From an uncultured Eubacterium sp. (GTDB lineage Bacteria > Bacillota > Clostridia > Lachnospirales > Lachnospiraceae), in the NCBI GenBank assembly GCA_910577225.1, contig CAJTMV010000012.1, positions 1 through 64,000 of the forward strand: a stretch of 64,000 nucleotides of DNA, given 5' to 3'. A model generated the notes under the pieces. The model worked only from the letters and a program-made list of their open reading frames with translations, ran no database searches and was not told the DNA's origin. The translations under genes and the position numbers were made by a program. Below, one piece after another: positions 14,525 through 23,578 of the stretch (its first letter is position 1; each line of letters opens with the position of its first letter).

Positions 14525-17412
14525 AACTATGGATAGTAACAAAACATGAAATTCTCCAGAAAGAGCAGAATGAAGTATGTCCAGAGGAGATTGGGCAAAA
14601 AGCGTTAGGGTTGTGTCGTGTGCCATATGCATGGACACTTCCCTTTTTTGTTATTACAAAGGATTTGTTTAAAAATATATTGGATCGACCGCAAGATTCG
14701 GAATTAATTATTAAATGTTATATGTCTAATATATTGTTGGCCATTGATGAATTAAAGTTAGGTGATGATCTTATAATAAGGTCATCAGGAGCAAAAGAAG
14801 GAATGGCAGAGAGAGGAAGGTATGAGTCGATTAGTTCAAATAGAGAAAATTTGGAAAAGGACATACAGTGGCTCATAAGTCGTATGTTGAATGAATCGGA
14901 GCTATCAGAGGATGGGTTGCCTTTAATAATACAAAAATATATTCAAGCTGATATCGTTGGTCATATTTCAAATGAAAGACGTTTTGTAAGGGAAAATAGA
15001 GATTTTGTCTATGAGTATTGTATGGGAAACCGTATAGAGACTGAAAATATTTCATTACGTAATTGGAGAAAAAAATATGATATTGCAGATTATATAAATA
15101 ATCCATTAATACTTAACAGTGGATGGAAGGAAAAATTAAAAATAGTTTGTGCATATTTTTATTACCAAAAAAGTAGAGTACATATTGAATTTGTATGCAG
15201 TAAAACTGAGTTGTTTATAGTACAATGTGATTTAGAGAGCGAACTGAAAGAAGCAGTAGATCCTGATAAATATAATATAAAAATGTTCGAAAAGGAGGAT
15301 GTTTTTCACCCACAAATTCTAAGAAGAGTTACGGAAAACGATAAAGGTAAATATAGAAAAATAGACAATATATTTATTTATAAAGAAGTTGGAATTCCAA
15401 TTCCTCCGCTATACATTTTAGATGATAAAGAATGCATTGAAGATTTTAGAAAAGGTAAGATATCAGACTGCTTAAAAGCAGATTTGACTTATATGACAAA
15501 ACAGTCATTAGTTATAAGAACTAATGTGGTTTGTGAGGAAGAACTAAGAACGCAATTTTCAAAAAGAAGTAATGAATTGAGGGATGTTGACAGTGCAGTA
15601 GAATTTTTGAAAATAGCAAGTGCAGAAATTATGGAAGAAGGAATTAATGATTATATTTTTATTTTTCATAATTTTATTCCTGCCAAAATTGCAGCGTTTG
15701 TTAATGCAAAACCATTAGAAAGGATTGTTGAGATACAAGCTTTGTGGGGGTTGCCAGAGGGATTGTATTATAATGCGCATGATAGAATCCGCGTTGATAC
15801 AAAAGATATAGATGTGAGAAGAATAGCTAAGCAAAGGTTTAATATAAATAAAATGGAGGTGTATAAGGAATGTTTTATTGCACCAGATGATGCTGGAAAA
15901 TGGATAGTTAAAAGACTTATGCCGCAATTTAATTGGCGTTGTACAATATCAAATGATGAAGTTATTTGTGAAATAGCGGAAAGAGCAAGAAAAATCGTAG
16001 AAAATGTTGGGACAGAATTGAGTATAATGTGGTTTGTTGGAATTGATGAGAAGTTTTATGGAACAAATAATATTCCATGGTACCATGAAAAATATGACAG
16101 AAATAATTTTTGTTATATGAATGAATCTAACATTGAAATGAATTTTAAAAAGAAATATTTCTATCAAAAAGAATTAGTGATAGAAACTAGAGCAGATTTA
16201 CAAAAAATAAGGGAACAGGATTCAAAAACGATAGGGATTGTCAGGATCAAACCGAAAGAAGATGATATATTAAGAAGTAAAGAATTTATTAAAGAAGTTG
16301 GAACACTTTGCAAGCAGAAAGGAGTTAATATTTTTTTGGAAGGAGCAGTTTTAGCACATTCCTTCTATCAGCTCGTGAATACTGGAGCAACGGTTATAGC
16401 GGCATATCAGATGAAACAGTTTGTGGAAAAGATTGAGTTTAATAAATTAGTAAGAGATCGTATTCCGGAAATTATTGAACAGAATGGTGAAAGTGCTTCT
16501 TGTATAACTATGGAGGGGATAGGTTTAGTTAGGCAGTTAAAGAATAAAATTATTGAAGAAGCATATGAGGTATTAGCAGCAAATTCCAGGGAAGAAGTAA
16601 TGGAGGAGTTAGCTGACTTGGAAGAAGTATGTATTGCGTTAGAGCATAATATTAAACTTGTGAATTGCGATAAACTAGATGCAAATGAAATAGGTGAAAA
16701 TGCAGAAGAATTACGGTTTGAGGGAGCCGTTCCAGAGGAAAGTAAGCAGGTCATTTGGGATAAAGAAAAAAGAGGTTTTTATGCTTCTTTGGTGAGAAAG
16801 AACAATAGTATACAGTTGGATTTATTTTGGGGAAATGATGAAGTGAATATGTGTAATGCAAAATCTGAATTTTATTTAGATAATGATAAAAAAAGAATAT
16901 TAGGTTTGGCATTTCAAATTTTTTCATCTTGTAATAGTAAAGACTGTTACAGATTGATATGTGAGATAAGAACAGCGAGTATGAAGATTCAAGATGAAAT
17001 TTCTTGTTCGAAAGAGGAATTTGAAGAAGTTAGGAATCAGAAAAAAATGAGAAAGGGTGGATTTGAAAAGGGTTATATTCTTTTAAAAACAAATTTCCAC
17101 GAGGAGGAACTGGATGATTTAGTGTCTTCCGAAATATTAAATTGCAAGAACGTTCATAAGGTTAATTACGATTTACCATTGAAAGAAAGAATAGATGTAG
17201 AGATCTTAAATACGTCTCGACTTTTGATAAGACTGACAGTTTCATTATTTTCGAGGCAGGGGGAATGGAAGATTAAAAGATCCAAAATTAATGATTTTTT
17301 TGGTGCAGATGTAGATATAAAAATAACAAAAGTATTATCAGATACTCAAATTATATTTTATCTCAATGTTCAAAAGGAATTTTATGAGCAGTTAACTTTT
17401 CGATTTGTATAG
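14521..17412 (+). CDS. PEP-synthase-like ATP-binding protein fused to a MazG-like NTP pyrophosphohydrolase
   Basis: A 963-residue multidomain protein. Residues about 80-240 resemble the PEP/pyruvate-binding ATP-grasp half of PEP synthase: LIIRSSGAKEG (84-94) and LPLIIQKYIQADIVGHIS (133-150). A second, related segment at about 328-425 has LVIRTNV, IFHNFIPAKIAAFVNAKP and EIQALWGLPEGLYYNAHD. Residues 639-710 are a clear all-alpha NTP pyrophosphohydrolase of the COG4997 type: FNKLVRDRIPEIIEQNG, then EEAYE (679-683) and EELAD (695-699), the metal-binding Glu/Asp pattern. The last 230 residues are not recognised. No canonical phosphohistidine swivelling domain is evident, so this is unlikely to be a normal PEP synthase. 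The start codon overlaps the membrane protein stop. Codon use is AT-rich. A role in nucleotide sensing or depletion is inferred. Confidence 0.75.
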   Translation: MKLWIVTKHEILQKEQNEVCPEEIGQKALGLCRVPYAWTLPFFVITKDLFKNILDRPQDSELIIKCYMSNILLAIDELKLGDDLIIRSSGAKEGMAERGRYESISSNRENLEKDIQWLISRMLNESELSEDGLPLIIQKYIQADIVGHISNERRFVRENRDFVYEYCMGNRIETENISLRNWRKKYDIADYINNPLILNSGWKEKLKIVCAYFYYQKSRVHIEFVCSKTELFIVQCDLESELKEAVDPDKYNIKMFEKEDVFHPQILRRVTENDKGKYRKIDNIFIYKEVGIPIPPLYILDDKECIEDFRKGKISDCLKADLTYMTKQSLVIRTNVVCEEELRTQFSKRSNELRDVDSAVEFLKIASAEIMEEGINDYIFIFHNFIPAKIAAFVNAKPLERIVEIQALWGLPEGLYYNAHDRIRVDTKDIDVRRIAKQRFNINKMEVYKECFIAPDDAGKWIVKRLMPQFNWRCTISNDEVICEIAERARKIVENVGTELSIMWFVGIDEKFYGTNNIPWYHEKYDRNNFCYMNESNIEMNFKKKYFYQKELVIETRADLQKIREQDSKTIGIVRIKPKEDDILRSKEFIKEVGTLCKQKGVNIFLEGAVLAHSFYQLVNTGATVIAAYQMKQFVEKIEFNKLVRDRIPEIIEQNGESASCITMEGIGLVRQLKNKIIEEAYEVLAANSREEVMEELADLEEVCIALEHNIKLVNCDKLDANEIGENAEELRFEGAVPEESKQVIWDKEKRGFYASLVRKNNSIQLDLFWGNDEVNMCNAKSEFYLDNDKKRILGLAFQIFSSCNSKDCYRLICEIRTASMKIQDEISCSKEEFEEVRNQKKMRKGGFEKGYILLKTNFHEEELDDLVSSEILNCKNVHKVNYDLPLKERIDVEILNTSRLLIRLTVSLFSRQGEWKIKRSKINDFFGADVDIKITKVLSDTQIIFYLNVQKEFYEQLTFRFV

Positions 17413-17892
17413 GATGGAAAAATTTATATAGTAGTGTTACGTGAAAACTGGTAAGAACGGTACCGTTTAAAATTGTATTCCAACTTGACATTAACTTACC
17501 ATTAAATTTGCCCCAACTTAGCAGTACTGTACCATACTCCCCACGAAGTTATGCGGGTTTTAGCAATTTTCGCGTGGGAAAAGTGAAAAAAGTTTGTGAC
17601 ATTAACTTGACATACGCGGGTCACGGGGTGTTGTGTTTGCGGGATAGTTTGCCGCAATGATATTTAGAATAAAAAATAGTGTAGAAAAAGAGTGCTGGAG
17701 CCAGATATGACAGGGCGTGGAGAAAACGTTGCAATTAATACAAAATCAATGAAATTCCAACTATGTCCGGGCTGGCTTTCAAAAAATTTGATTGATTTAG
17801 CAAGGACGTCAGAGTATAATAAAAGTGATGTCATATACCTTTTGGGAATGGCTTTTGCGTTTCCTATCATAATAAAAGGAGGTTTATGGCTG
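17413..17892 (+). other. Gap between island operon and nuclease gene
   Basis: It contains the 12-base palindrome AACGGTACCGTT (17456-17467) and two copies of TGACATTAACTT (17486-17497 and 17597-17608), the second followed by another GACAT. From 17,692 an open frame runs into the nuclease without a ribosome site; a further 66 residues could be coded, but no family is recognised. The composition shifts from AT-rich back to normal within this gap, so it may hold the right junction of the island. Confidence 0.4.
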
Positions 17893-18855
17893 ATGGATAC
17901 GGAAATAAAAAATGCGGTCAGCGCAACAGATCAGGATGCCCAATATGATGATAAGGCAAAACGTTTGTTGGGAAATAAGATTATTCTGGCGCATATTCTG
18001 GTAAAGACGGTCGATGAGTTTCGGGGAATGAACCCGGAAGATGTGGTATCCTATATTGAGGGGGAACCTTTCATCAGTGTAGTTCCAGTAGAGCCGGGGC
18101 TGACCAATGCCGAAAAAATATCGTCTGGCGACAGTTTGAAAGGCAGACAGCGGATTGTCGGGCTGAATACAGAAAATGCGGAGATTAACGAAGGGCTTAT
18201 ACGCTTTGATATTATTTTTTATGTACGCATGAAAGATGGTATCTCACAGGTGATTGTAAATGTGGAAGCGCAGAAAGATGAGCCGACAAGTTATCACATC
18301 TTAAACAGGGCAGTTTTTTATGTAAGCCGGCTTGTTTTCTCACAGAAGGAAAGGGATTTTGTCAAGACAAACTATAATGACATCAGGCGTGTATTTTCGA
18401 TATGGGTATGTATGGGTATGGGCGAAAACAGCATGGCTTATGTGCATCTTGCGAAAGATAATCTGTTAGGTTCTTATCCGTGGAAAGGCGGGCTTGACCT
18501 GTTAAATATTGTTTTGATAGGTATAGCAAATGAGCTTCCAGAGCATGATGAAAAGTATGAACTGCACCGGCTTCTGAGTACGCTGTTTTCGATGGAACTG
18601 ACTGCCAAAGAAAAATTAGGGATTATTAAAACCGAGTACAATATTCCGGCAGACGATAAAATAAGAGAGGATGTGAGCGCTATGTGTAATCTTTCACAGG
18701 GTATCAGAGAAAAAGGCGGGGCGGAGAGAGAAGAAAAAATTATCTTAAATATGCACAGGGAAGGCTATACATCGGAACAAATAGCAAAAATAGTGGAAAA
18801 AACCATTGGAGAGGTAGAAGCTATTATAAACAAGAGGGAGCCTGTACTGGCATAA
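17893..18855 (+). CDS. PD-(D/E)XK nuclease family transposase (Rpn-like)
   Basis: A 320-residue protein of the PD-(D/E)XK family related to Rpn/YhgA recombination-promoting nucleases, common in Clostridia genomes. The N-terminus YDDKAKRLLGNKIILAHILV is the usual opening, and the nuclease core shows RFDIIFYVR followed by VIVNVEAQKDE, giving the Asp and the E-x-Q-K catalytic pattern. The C-terminal part (HREGYTSEQIAKIVEK) is a short helical DNA-binding-like tail often seen in the family. The ATG at 17893 is chosen because AGGAGG lies 10 bases upstream; the open frame starts earlier. A terminator follows. Such genes are abundant and mobile; known members promote recA-independent recombination. 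Together with the IS3 remnant it marks this region as a transfer hotspot. Confidence 0.85.
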   Translation: MDTEIKNAVSATDQDAQYDDKAKRLLGNKIILAHILVKTVDEFRGMNPEDVVSYIEGEPFISVVPVEPGLTNAEKISSGDSLKGRQRIVGLNTENAEINEGLIRFDIIFYVRMKDGISQVIVNVEAQKDEPTSYHILNRAVFYVSRLVFSQKERDFVKTNYNDIRRVFSIWVCMGMGENSMAYVHLAKDNLLGSYPWKGGLDLLNIVLIGIANELPEHDEKYELHRLLSTLFSMELTAKEKLGIIKTEYNIPADDKIREDVSAMCNLSQGIREKGGAEREEKIILNMHREGYTSEQIAKIVEKTIGEVEAIINKREPVLA

Positions 18856-18883
18856 CCACAGCAACTTCATAACACAAGCAGTA

Positions 18884-18927
18884 AAGCAGTGAATTTGTTT
18901 TAGAGATAAAGTAATTCGCTGCTTTTT
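18884..18927 (+). terminator. Terminator of the Rpn-like gene
   Basis: AGCAGTGAATT and AATTCGCTGCT pair with one G-T wobble across a 17-base loop, followed by TTTTT. Confidence 0.75.
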
Positions 18928-19003
18928 CTGTTTTCAGGAAGAAAGACAGTCACATCAGGGTGCGGGCGATTTCTTGGACTGGCTAAGCTGCTAACCCAAG
19001 ACT

Positions 19004-19156
19004 TCATCTGTACTCCATAGGACTCATATATCCTAATGATTTTTTTATTCTGGTTTCATTATGCCACACAGGATAATTATTTAATATATCCATAAAATCT
19101 GAGAGGCTGGCACCTGTCCAGCCGGTGTTATAAAACATCTCATTTTTTAATTGACA
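19004..19156 (-). pseudogene. Remnant of an IS3-family transposase (orfB C-terminus)
   Basis: The minus strand reads from about 19156 down to a stop at 19004-19006 and encodes a C-terminal IS3 transposase fragment: LKNEMFYNTGWTG, then NNYPVWHNETRIKK and SLGYMSPMEYR. These match the end of the DDE integrase domain of IS3/IS150-type OrfB (the ...YNxxRIxxxLGxMSPxEYR ending). Only some 50 codons remain and an in-frame stop lies just upstream. The remaining ~280 bases up to the kinase gene at 19,438 hold no gene that I can recognise. Confidence 0.75.
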
Positions 19157-19437
19157 ACTTCATAGTTGACTGACTCATTGCAGAAGGAGGATCGATTTCA
19201 AATCTGTTGCAAAACTATTGTGCGGCGTTTCATTTGAGGAACGGTAAGTCGTTTTTCGCCTGATCATTGACAGAATAATGGGTGTATGTTATTATGACAA
19301 AGATTTTTTGACTCTTTATACAGCAAAGCTGTAGAAAGAAAACGGAATGATACCATCGTTCGCCACAATAACACAGGTATACTGCAATTTGCCGTGGCGA
19401 TTATGGCCGGAAAGAGATCGATGTGGAGGATGGGGAT

Positions 19438-22029
19438 ATGGATGATTCAGGAAGATTGTTTGAACAGGTTAGAGATGGAACTCTGGCTGCAGGAGCCGGC
19501 GGGCAGCTAAGCAGTATGCAGAGCGTTCAGAATCTGGAGGCTGTCATCAATGAAGGCCTTCGTCTTGCCCTGTTGGAGGAAAATCCGGACGATTCGCTGA
19601 ATGTGCTGTTAAAGCATTTGGGAAAGGCGCTGAACGGGGAGCGGACTTACATATTTGAGCAGAACGAGTCAGGCGGCGACGACAATACTTACGAGTGGGT
19701 GGCCGACGGGGTGGAACCGGAAAAGGAGAACCTTCAAAATCTGCCGCCGGAGGTATGCGCCAGCTGGTATCGGAACTTTAGCGGCGGCAGACATATCGTA
19801 ATTGACAGGCTGGAAAATATCCGGGAGACGGATCCGCTTCAGTATGAGAATCTAAAGCGGCAGAACATTCATTCCCTGGTAGTCGTTCCTCTCTGTGACG
19901 GGAAAAAAGTTATCGGCTTTTATGGCGTGGACAATCCTCCTGCGAAGTCGCTGGAATATACGTCGAATATCCTCCAGACGGCGGCATACTTTATTGTATC
20001 TTCCCTCAAGCGGCGCAACATGTTTCGGGAACTTCAGAAGCGAAGCTACAATGTACTGCACGCGCTTAGTGTGGATTACCTGGGGATCTATCAGGTAAAT
20101 TTCGATACGGGAGAATGTGAGGTCTATCGGGACAGTAAGCGGATAGGGATGGACTGGGAAGTTCATTTCAGGGATGGTTATCAGACGGCGATGGAGCGGT
20201 ATATTTCCAGATGTGTGGCATCACAGGATCAGGAACGGCTTCGCGTCATGACAAAGAAAGAACATGTGCTGGCGCAGCTTAAGACAGAGAAAAAGTTTTC
20301 TGTACGCTATCAGGTGAAAGAGAACTTTCCGGGACTTCGATATCTGGAAATGCATTTTTCTGTTACCGGAGAGTCGGGAGCGGAAAACTGCGCGATTTTT
20401 GCGCAGCGGGATGTCAATGCCGTGGTGGAGCAGGAGGAGAAGTATAAGCAGGAGGCAAGACAGAGTCTGGAGGATATTCTGGAAGGAGCCAGAACCGGTA
20501 TCTGGACGATTGAGATAGAGGAGGGCTGTGAACCCAGGATGTATGCGGACCGGACCATGCGGATTCTTCTGGGAATATCAGATGAGATCGAGCCGGAGAA
20601 GTGCTACCGGCACTGGTTTGCGCGCATTGAGCCAGATTATGTGGAGATGGTACAGGAAGCAGTGCAGGAAATATTGGAAACCGGACGCGCCGAGGTAATT
20701 TATCCATGGAACCATCCAAAGCTGGGCAAAATATATGTCCGATGCGGCGGCGTGCCGGACCGGACATTTAAAAAGCCGGGCGTCTGTCTGAACGGATATC
20801 ATCAGGATATCACAGATACCATGGTCACAAGGAAAAAACAGGAGCAGTCCATTATGGAGCTTTTGGAACGGGTGCGAAAGGCAAATTCGACAAAAAGTGA
20901 ATTTCTATCTCATATGTCTCATGATCTGCGCACGCCTATCAATGGTATTCTGGGGATGCTCTCCATTCTGGAAAATAGTCTGAATGACCGGCGCCAGCAG
21001 AAGGAGTGCCAGAGGAAAATCCGTGTGTCAACGGAGCATCTGCTTTCTCTGGTAAACGACGTTCTTGAGGTAAGTAAGCTGGAGAGCGGAAGACCGGCAG
21101 CGGTTGAGGAGGCGTTTGACCTTGACGATACGCTGGAAGACTGTATGACGATCCTCTCGCCTTTGGCGGATGAGCGCAAAATTCGGTTAAAGCTGGAAAA
21201 ATCCGGTTTACAGCATAACAAAGTGATTGGAAATCCGCTGCATCTCAAGCAGATTCTGATGAACGTGATTGACAATGCGCTCAAATATAACCGTCCGCAT
21301 GGCTCGGTATTTGTCCGGGTAACGGAGACTGCCTGCCAAAACGGGATTGTAAGCTGCCGGTTTACGATTGAAGATACCGGAATCGGCATTGGGGAGGATT
21401 TTAAAGAGCATATTTTTGAGCCGTTTACCCAGGAGCATCAGGGAGCGAGAACGAATTATAATGGGGTCGGACTTGGCATGTCGATTGTCAAGAAGCTGGT
21501 GGACCAGATGAAGGGAGCCGTTAAGGTAGACAGCCAGGTCGGCAAAGGAAGCGTGGTACAGATTACCCTGTCCATTCGCATCGATGATCAGTGGAGCGCA
21601 GAGGCAGCGGAGGAGGAATCGGAGGTATCCAGCGATGTTGCCGGAATGTGCGTCCTTCTGGTCGAGGACAATGCGCTTAATTGCGAAATCGTGGAATATA
21701 TTCTCGGCGAGGCAGGCGCGCAGGTTGTGACCGCTAACGATGGGAAAGCTGCCGTGGAGGCGTTTACAGCGTCCGAGCCCGGAATGTTTGACTGCGTACT
21801 GATGGATCTGATGATGCCGGTGATGAGCGGATACGAAGCGGCACGGGTGATTCGCAGTCTGGAACGGACAGACGCAAAAACCGTGCCGATTATAGCATTG
21901 TCAGCGAACGCATTTGAAGAGGATATCGCAATGGCGAAAGCGGCTGGGATGAACGAGCATCTGGCGAAGCCGGTAGATACCGGAAAAATGCTTCAGGCCA
22001 TAAGCCGGCTGAGAGTCTGTAAGGAGTGA
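19438..22029 (+). CDS. Soluble hybrid histidine kinase with GAF and PAS domains
   Basis: An 863-residue hybrid kinase without transmembrane helices. A GAF domain lies at about 25-185 (GERTYIFEQ, HSLVVVPLCDGKKVIGFYGVDNP), two PAS-like domains at about 200-330 and 345-465, HisKA with His495 in HMSHDLRTPINGIL, HATPase (DNALKYN, DTGIGIG, GVGLGMSIV), and a C-terminal receiver with Asp790 in LMDLMMPVMSGYE. GGAGGA lies 7 bases before the ATG at 19438; a GTG at 19423 is in frame but starts at the ribosome site. No output domain follows, as for the hybrid kinase at 7,792. Such proteins integrate a cytoplasmic small-molecule signal. It lies 123 bases before a ROK regulator, with no clear functional link. 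Confidence 0.9.
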   Translation: MDDSGRLFEQVRDGTLAAGAGGQLSSMQSVQNLEAVINEGLRLALLEENPDDSLNVLLKHLGKALNGERTYIFEQNESGGDDNTYEWVADGVEPEKENLQNLPPEVCASWYRNFSGGRHIVIDRLENIRETDPLQYENLKRQNIHSLVVVPLCDGKKVIGFYGVDNPPAKSLEYTSNILQTAAYFIVSSLKRRNMFRELQKRSYNVLHALSVDYLGIYQVNFDTGECEVYRDSKRIGMDWEVHFRDGYQTAMERYISRCVASQDQERLRVMTKKEHVLAQLKTEKKFSVRYQVKENFPGLRYLEMHFSVTGESGAENCAIFAQRDVNAVVEQEEKYKQEARQSLEDILEGARTGIWTIEIEEGCEPRMYADRTMRILLGISDEIEPEKCYRHWFARIEPDYVEMVQEAVQEILETGRAEVIYPWNHPKLGKIYVRCGGVPDRTFKKPGVCLNGYHQDITDTMVTRKKQEQSIMELLERVRKANSTKSEFLSHMSHDLRTPINGILGMLSILENSLNDRRQQKECQRKIRVSTEHLLSLVNDVLEVSKLESGRPAAVEEAFDLDDTLEDCMTILSPLADERKIRLKLEKSGLQHNKVIGNPLHLKQILMNVIDNALKYNRPHGSVFVRVTETACQNGIVSCRFTIEDTGIGIGEDFKEHIFEPFTQEHQGARTNYNGVGLGMSIVKKLVDQMKGAVKVDSQVGKGSVVQITLSIRIDDQWSAEAAEEESEVSSDVAGMCVLLVEDNALNCEIVEYILGEAGAQVVTANDGKAAVEAFTASEPGMFDCVLMDLMMPVMSGYEAARVIRSLERTDAKTVPIIALSANAFEEDIAMAKAAGMNEHLAKPVDTGKMLQAISRLRVCKE

Positions 22030-22152
22030 AAAACCGATGGCATCCGGCGCGCGGGAAGAGGTATGCAGACCGGATAGAAAACCATGGAAAAGATGTATTT
22101 TTTATGGTATGCTGTACTTGGGAAAACACTTTTAGAAAGTATGGGAGCCAAA

Positions 22153-23271
22153 ATGGATAAAAAGAAAAATACAAACATGGAAGTAAAAAAGAAAAACAGA
22201 AACGACGTTTTTCGCTACATATGCAGAAATGGGATGGTGTCGAATCCGGACATTTCTTACGCGTTAAAAATAAGCCTGCCGACAGCGACGCAGATTACGA
22301 AAGAACTGATAGAGCGCGGGCTTGTGGAAGAAACGGGGGAGATGGAATCTACCGGAGGAAGAAGAGCGAAAGCGCTTGCCGTGTCCGAAAACGCAGGCAA
22401 AGCGGCTGGGCTTGATATTACAAAAAACCATGTCAGCATGGTTCTTACAGACCTGACGGGAAGTATTCTAAAATATGAGCGGATCTTTATGCCATATGCT
22501 GCAGGAGACAACTATTATCAGGAAGTAAACCAAAGGCTGGAACAGTTTTTAAAAGATAGCGGATGCAGGAAAGACAGCGTATTGGGAATCGGAATATCGT
22601 TTCCCGGAATTATAGATCTTAGCAAAGAGCTGGTTGCGGATTCACATGTGCTTGGAGTAAGCGATCTGCCGTTTTCCGCCGTCAGCCGTTTTTTTGACCG
22701 CCCCTGTTATTTTTTGAATGACGCAAATGCAGGGGCGTATGCGCAGGGAATTCAGTCGGAAAGTATGAACCGGTTTTTTTACCTGTCGCTGAGCAATACG
22801 GTAGGCGGAGCGGTCTTTAGCGACGGAAGGCTGGAACAGGGGACGAATTTCCGCTGCGGAGAAGTGGGGCATATGACGGTGGTACCAGACGGAAAAGCCT
22901 GTTACTGCGGAAAAAACGGATGTCTGGACGCGTACTGTGCTGCAAAGTGCCTGACAGACGAAAGAGTCGAAGACTTTTTTGAACGGCTAAAGCAGGAAGA
23001 GCCAGAGGCGGTCAGCCTTTGGGAACAATATACGTCTTACCTGGCTGTCGCGGTCAACAACATTCATATGGTTTTGGACTGCGAGATTGTTCTGGGCGGA
23101 TATGTAGGGAGCTGTATGGGCGAATTTATCCGCGATATCCGCAGCAAAGTATCCGATAGAAATACATTTGCAGAAGACGGCAGCTTTATCCGGTGCTGCA
23201 CGCATAAGACGGGGGCGGCTGCGCTGGGAGCGTCCTTAAAGGTTATAGAACAATTTATGGAACAGGTGTAA
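22153..23271 (+). CDS. ROK-family transcriptional repressor
   Basis: A 372-residue regulator with an N-terminal winged helix (NRNDVFRYICRNGMVSNPDIS, then the recognition region SLPTATQITKELIERGLV) and a sugar-kinase-fold ROK domain: AGLDITKNHVSMVLTD, the glucokinase-like GVGISFPG-type stretch GIGISFPG, NDANAGAY and the zinc motif CYCGKNGCLDAYC. It resembles XylR/NagC-type repressors that respond to a sugar or polyol. The ATG at 22153 follows GGGAG; start sites further upstream at 22084 and 22141 are in frame. It sits directly before the dehydrogenase/transporter operon, which has a palindrome just downstream of its promoter, so it most likely controls that operon. Confidence 0.88.
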   Translation: MDKKKNTNMEVKKKNRNDVFRYICRNGMVSNPDISYALKISLPTATQITKELIERGLVEETGEMESTGGRRAKALAVSENAGKAAGLDITKNHVSMVLTDLTGSILKYERIFMPYAAGDNYYQEVNQRLEQFLKDSGCRKDSVLGIGISFPGIIDLSKELVADSHVLGVSDLPFSAVSRFFDRPCYFLNDANAGAYAQGIQSESMNRFFYLSLSNTVGGAVFSDGRLEQGTNFRCGEVGHMTVVPDGKACYCGKNGCLDAYCAAKCLTDERVEDFFERLKQEEPEAVSLWEQYTSYLAVAVNNIHMVLDCEIVLGGYVGSCMGEFIRDIRSKVSDRNTFAEDGSFIRCCTHKTGAAALGASLKVIEQFMEQV

Positions 23272-23302
23272 GTACCTGCGTGCCGCTTGCAAGCCGGCGT
23301 TT

Positions 23303-23333
23303 GAGAGATTTCAGAGATGAGATCTCTTTTTTT
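23303..23333 (+). terminator. Terminator of the ROK gene
   Basis: AGAGAT and ATCTCT arms flank a 12-base loop and run into TTTTTTT. It is weak in stem length but correctly placed, 32 bases after the stop. Confidence 0.6.
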
Positions 23334-23336
23334 ATT

Positions 23337-23474
23337 GCAATTTTGCCCAAAACGACGATGGAAATTTACAGGAAGAGCTGCAAGTCTTCGGCTCCCTGTT
23401 TTTGTAGCAATTTACCAAAAACGACGTTGGTATTTTAGAGGAAGTGCCGAAAGTCCGCAGATTGCTGTTTGTGT
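23337..23474. repeat. Imperfect tandem repeat, two 70-base units
   Basis: Unit 1 starts at 23337 (GCAATTTTGCCCAAAACGAC) and unit 2 at 23407 (GCAATTTACCAAAAACGACG), a period of 70 bases. The two share the spaced elements AACGACG, GGAAG and CTGTTT. No promoter or gene is evident within. The second unit ends immediately before the -35 box of the next operon. Confidence 0.7.
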
Positions 23475-23475
23475 A

Positions 23476-23504
23476 TTGACAAATATTGGTTGTGCGCATA
23501 AAAT
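23476..23504 (+). promoter_or_regulatory. Strong sigma-A promoter of the polyol-type operon
   Basis: A perfect TTGACA at 23476-23481 is followed after 17 bases by TAAAAT at 23499-23504. The transcript would start near 23,511, inside or just before the palindrome at 23,525, which fits repression by a bound regulator. Confidence 0.8.
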
Positions 23505-23524
23505 AAGATACATAATAAAACTGT

Positions 23525-23539
23525 TTAATAAAGTATTAA
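23525..23539. promoter_or_regulatory. Palindrome downstream of the promoter, candidate ROK operator
   Basis: TTAATA, three bases, TATTAA: perfect 6-base arms centred about 28 bases downstream of the -10 box. ROK repressors such as XylR bind AT-rich inverted repeats in this place. The ROK gene lies directly upstream. Confidence 0.45.
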
Positions 23540-23578
23540 TTAAAGCCAAAAATCAAAAAGAAAGAGGAGGAAATGATC

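Noticed and set aside
23337..23474. A CRISPR array reading of the 70-base repeat
   Set aside because: There are only two diverged units, with no spacers of even length and no cas genes.
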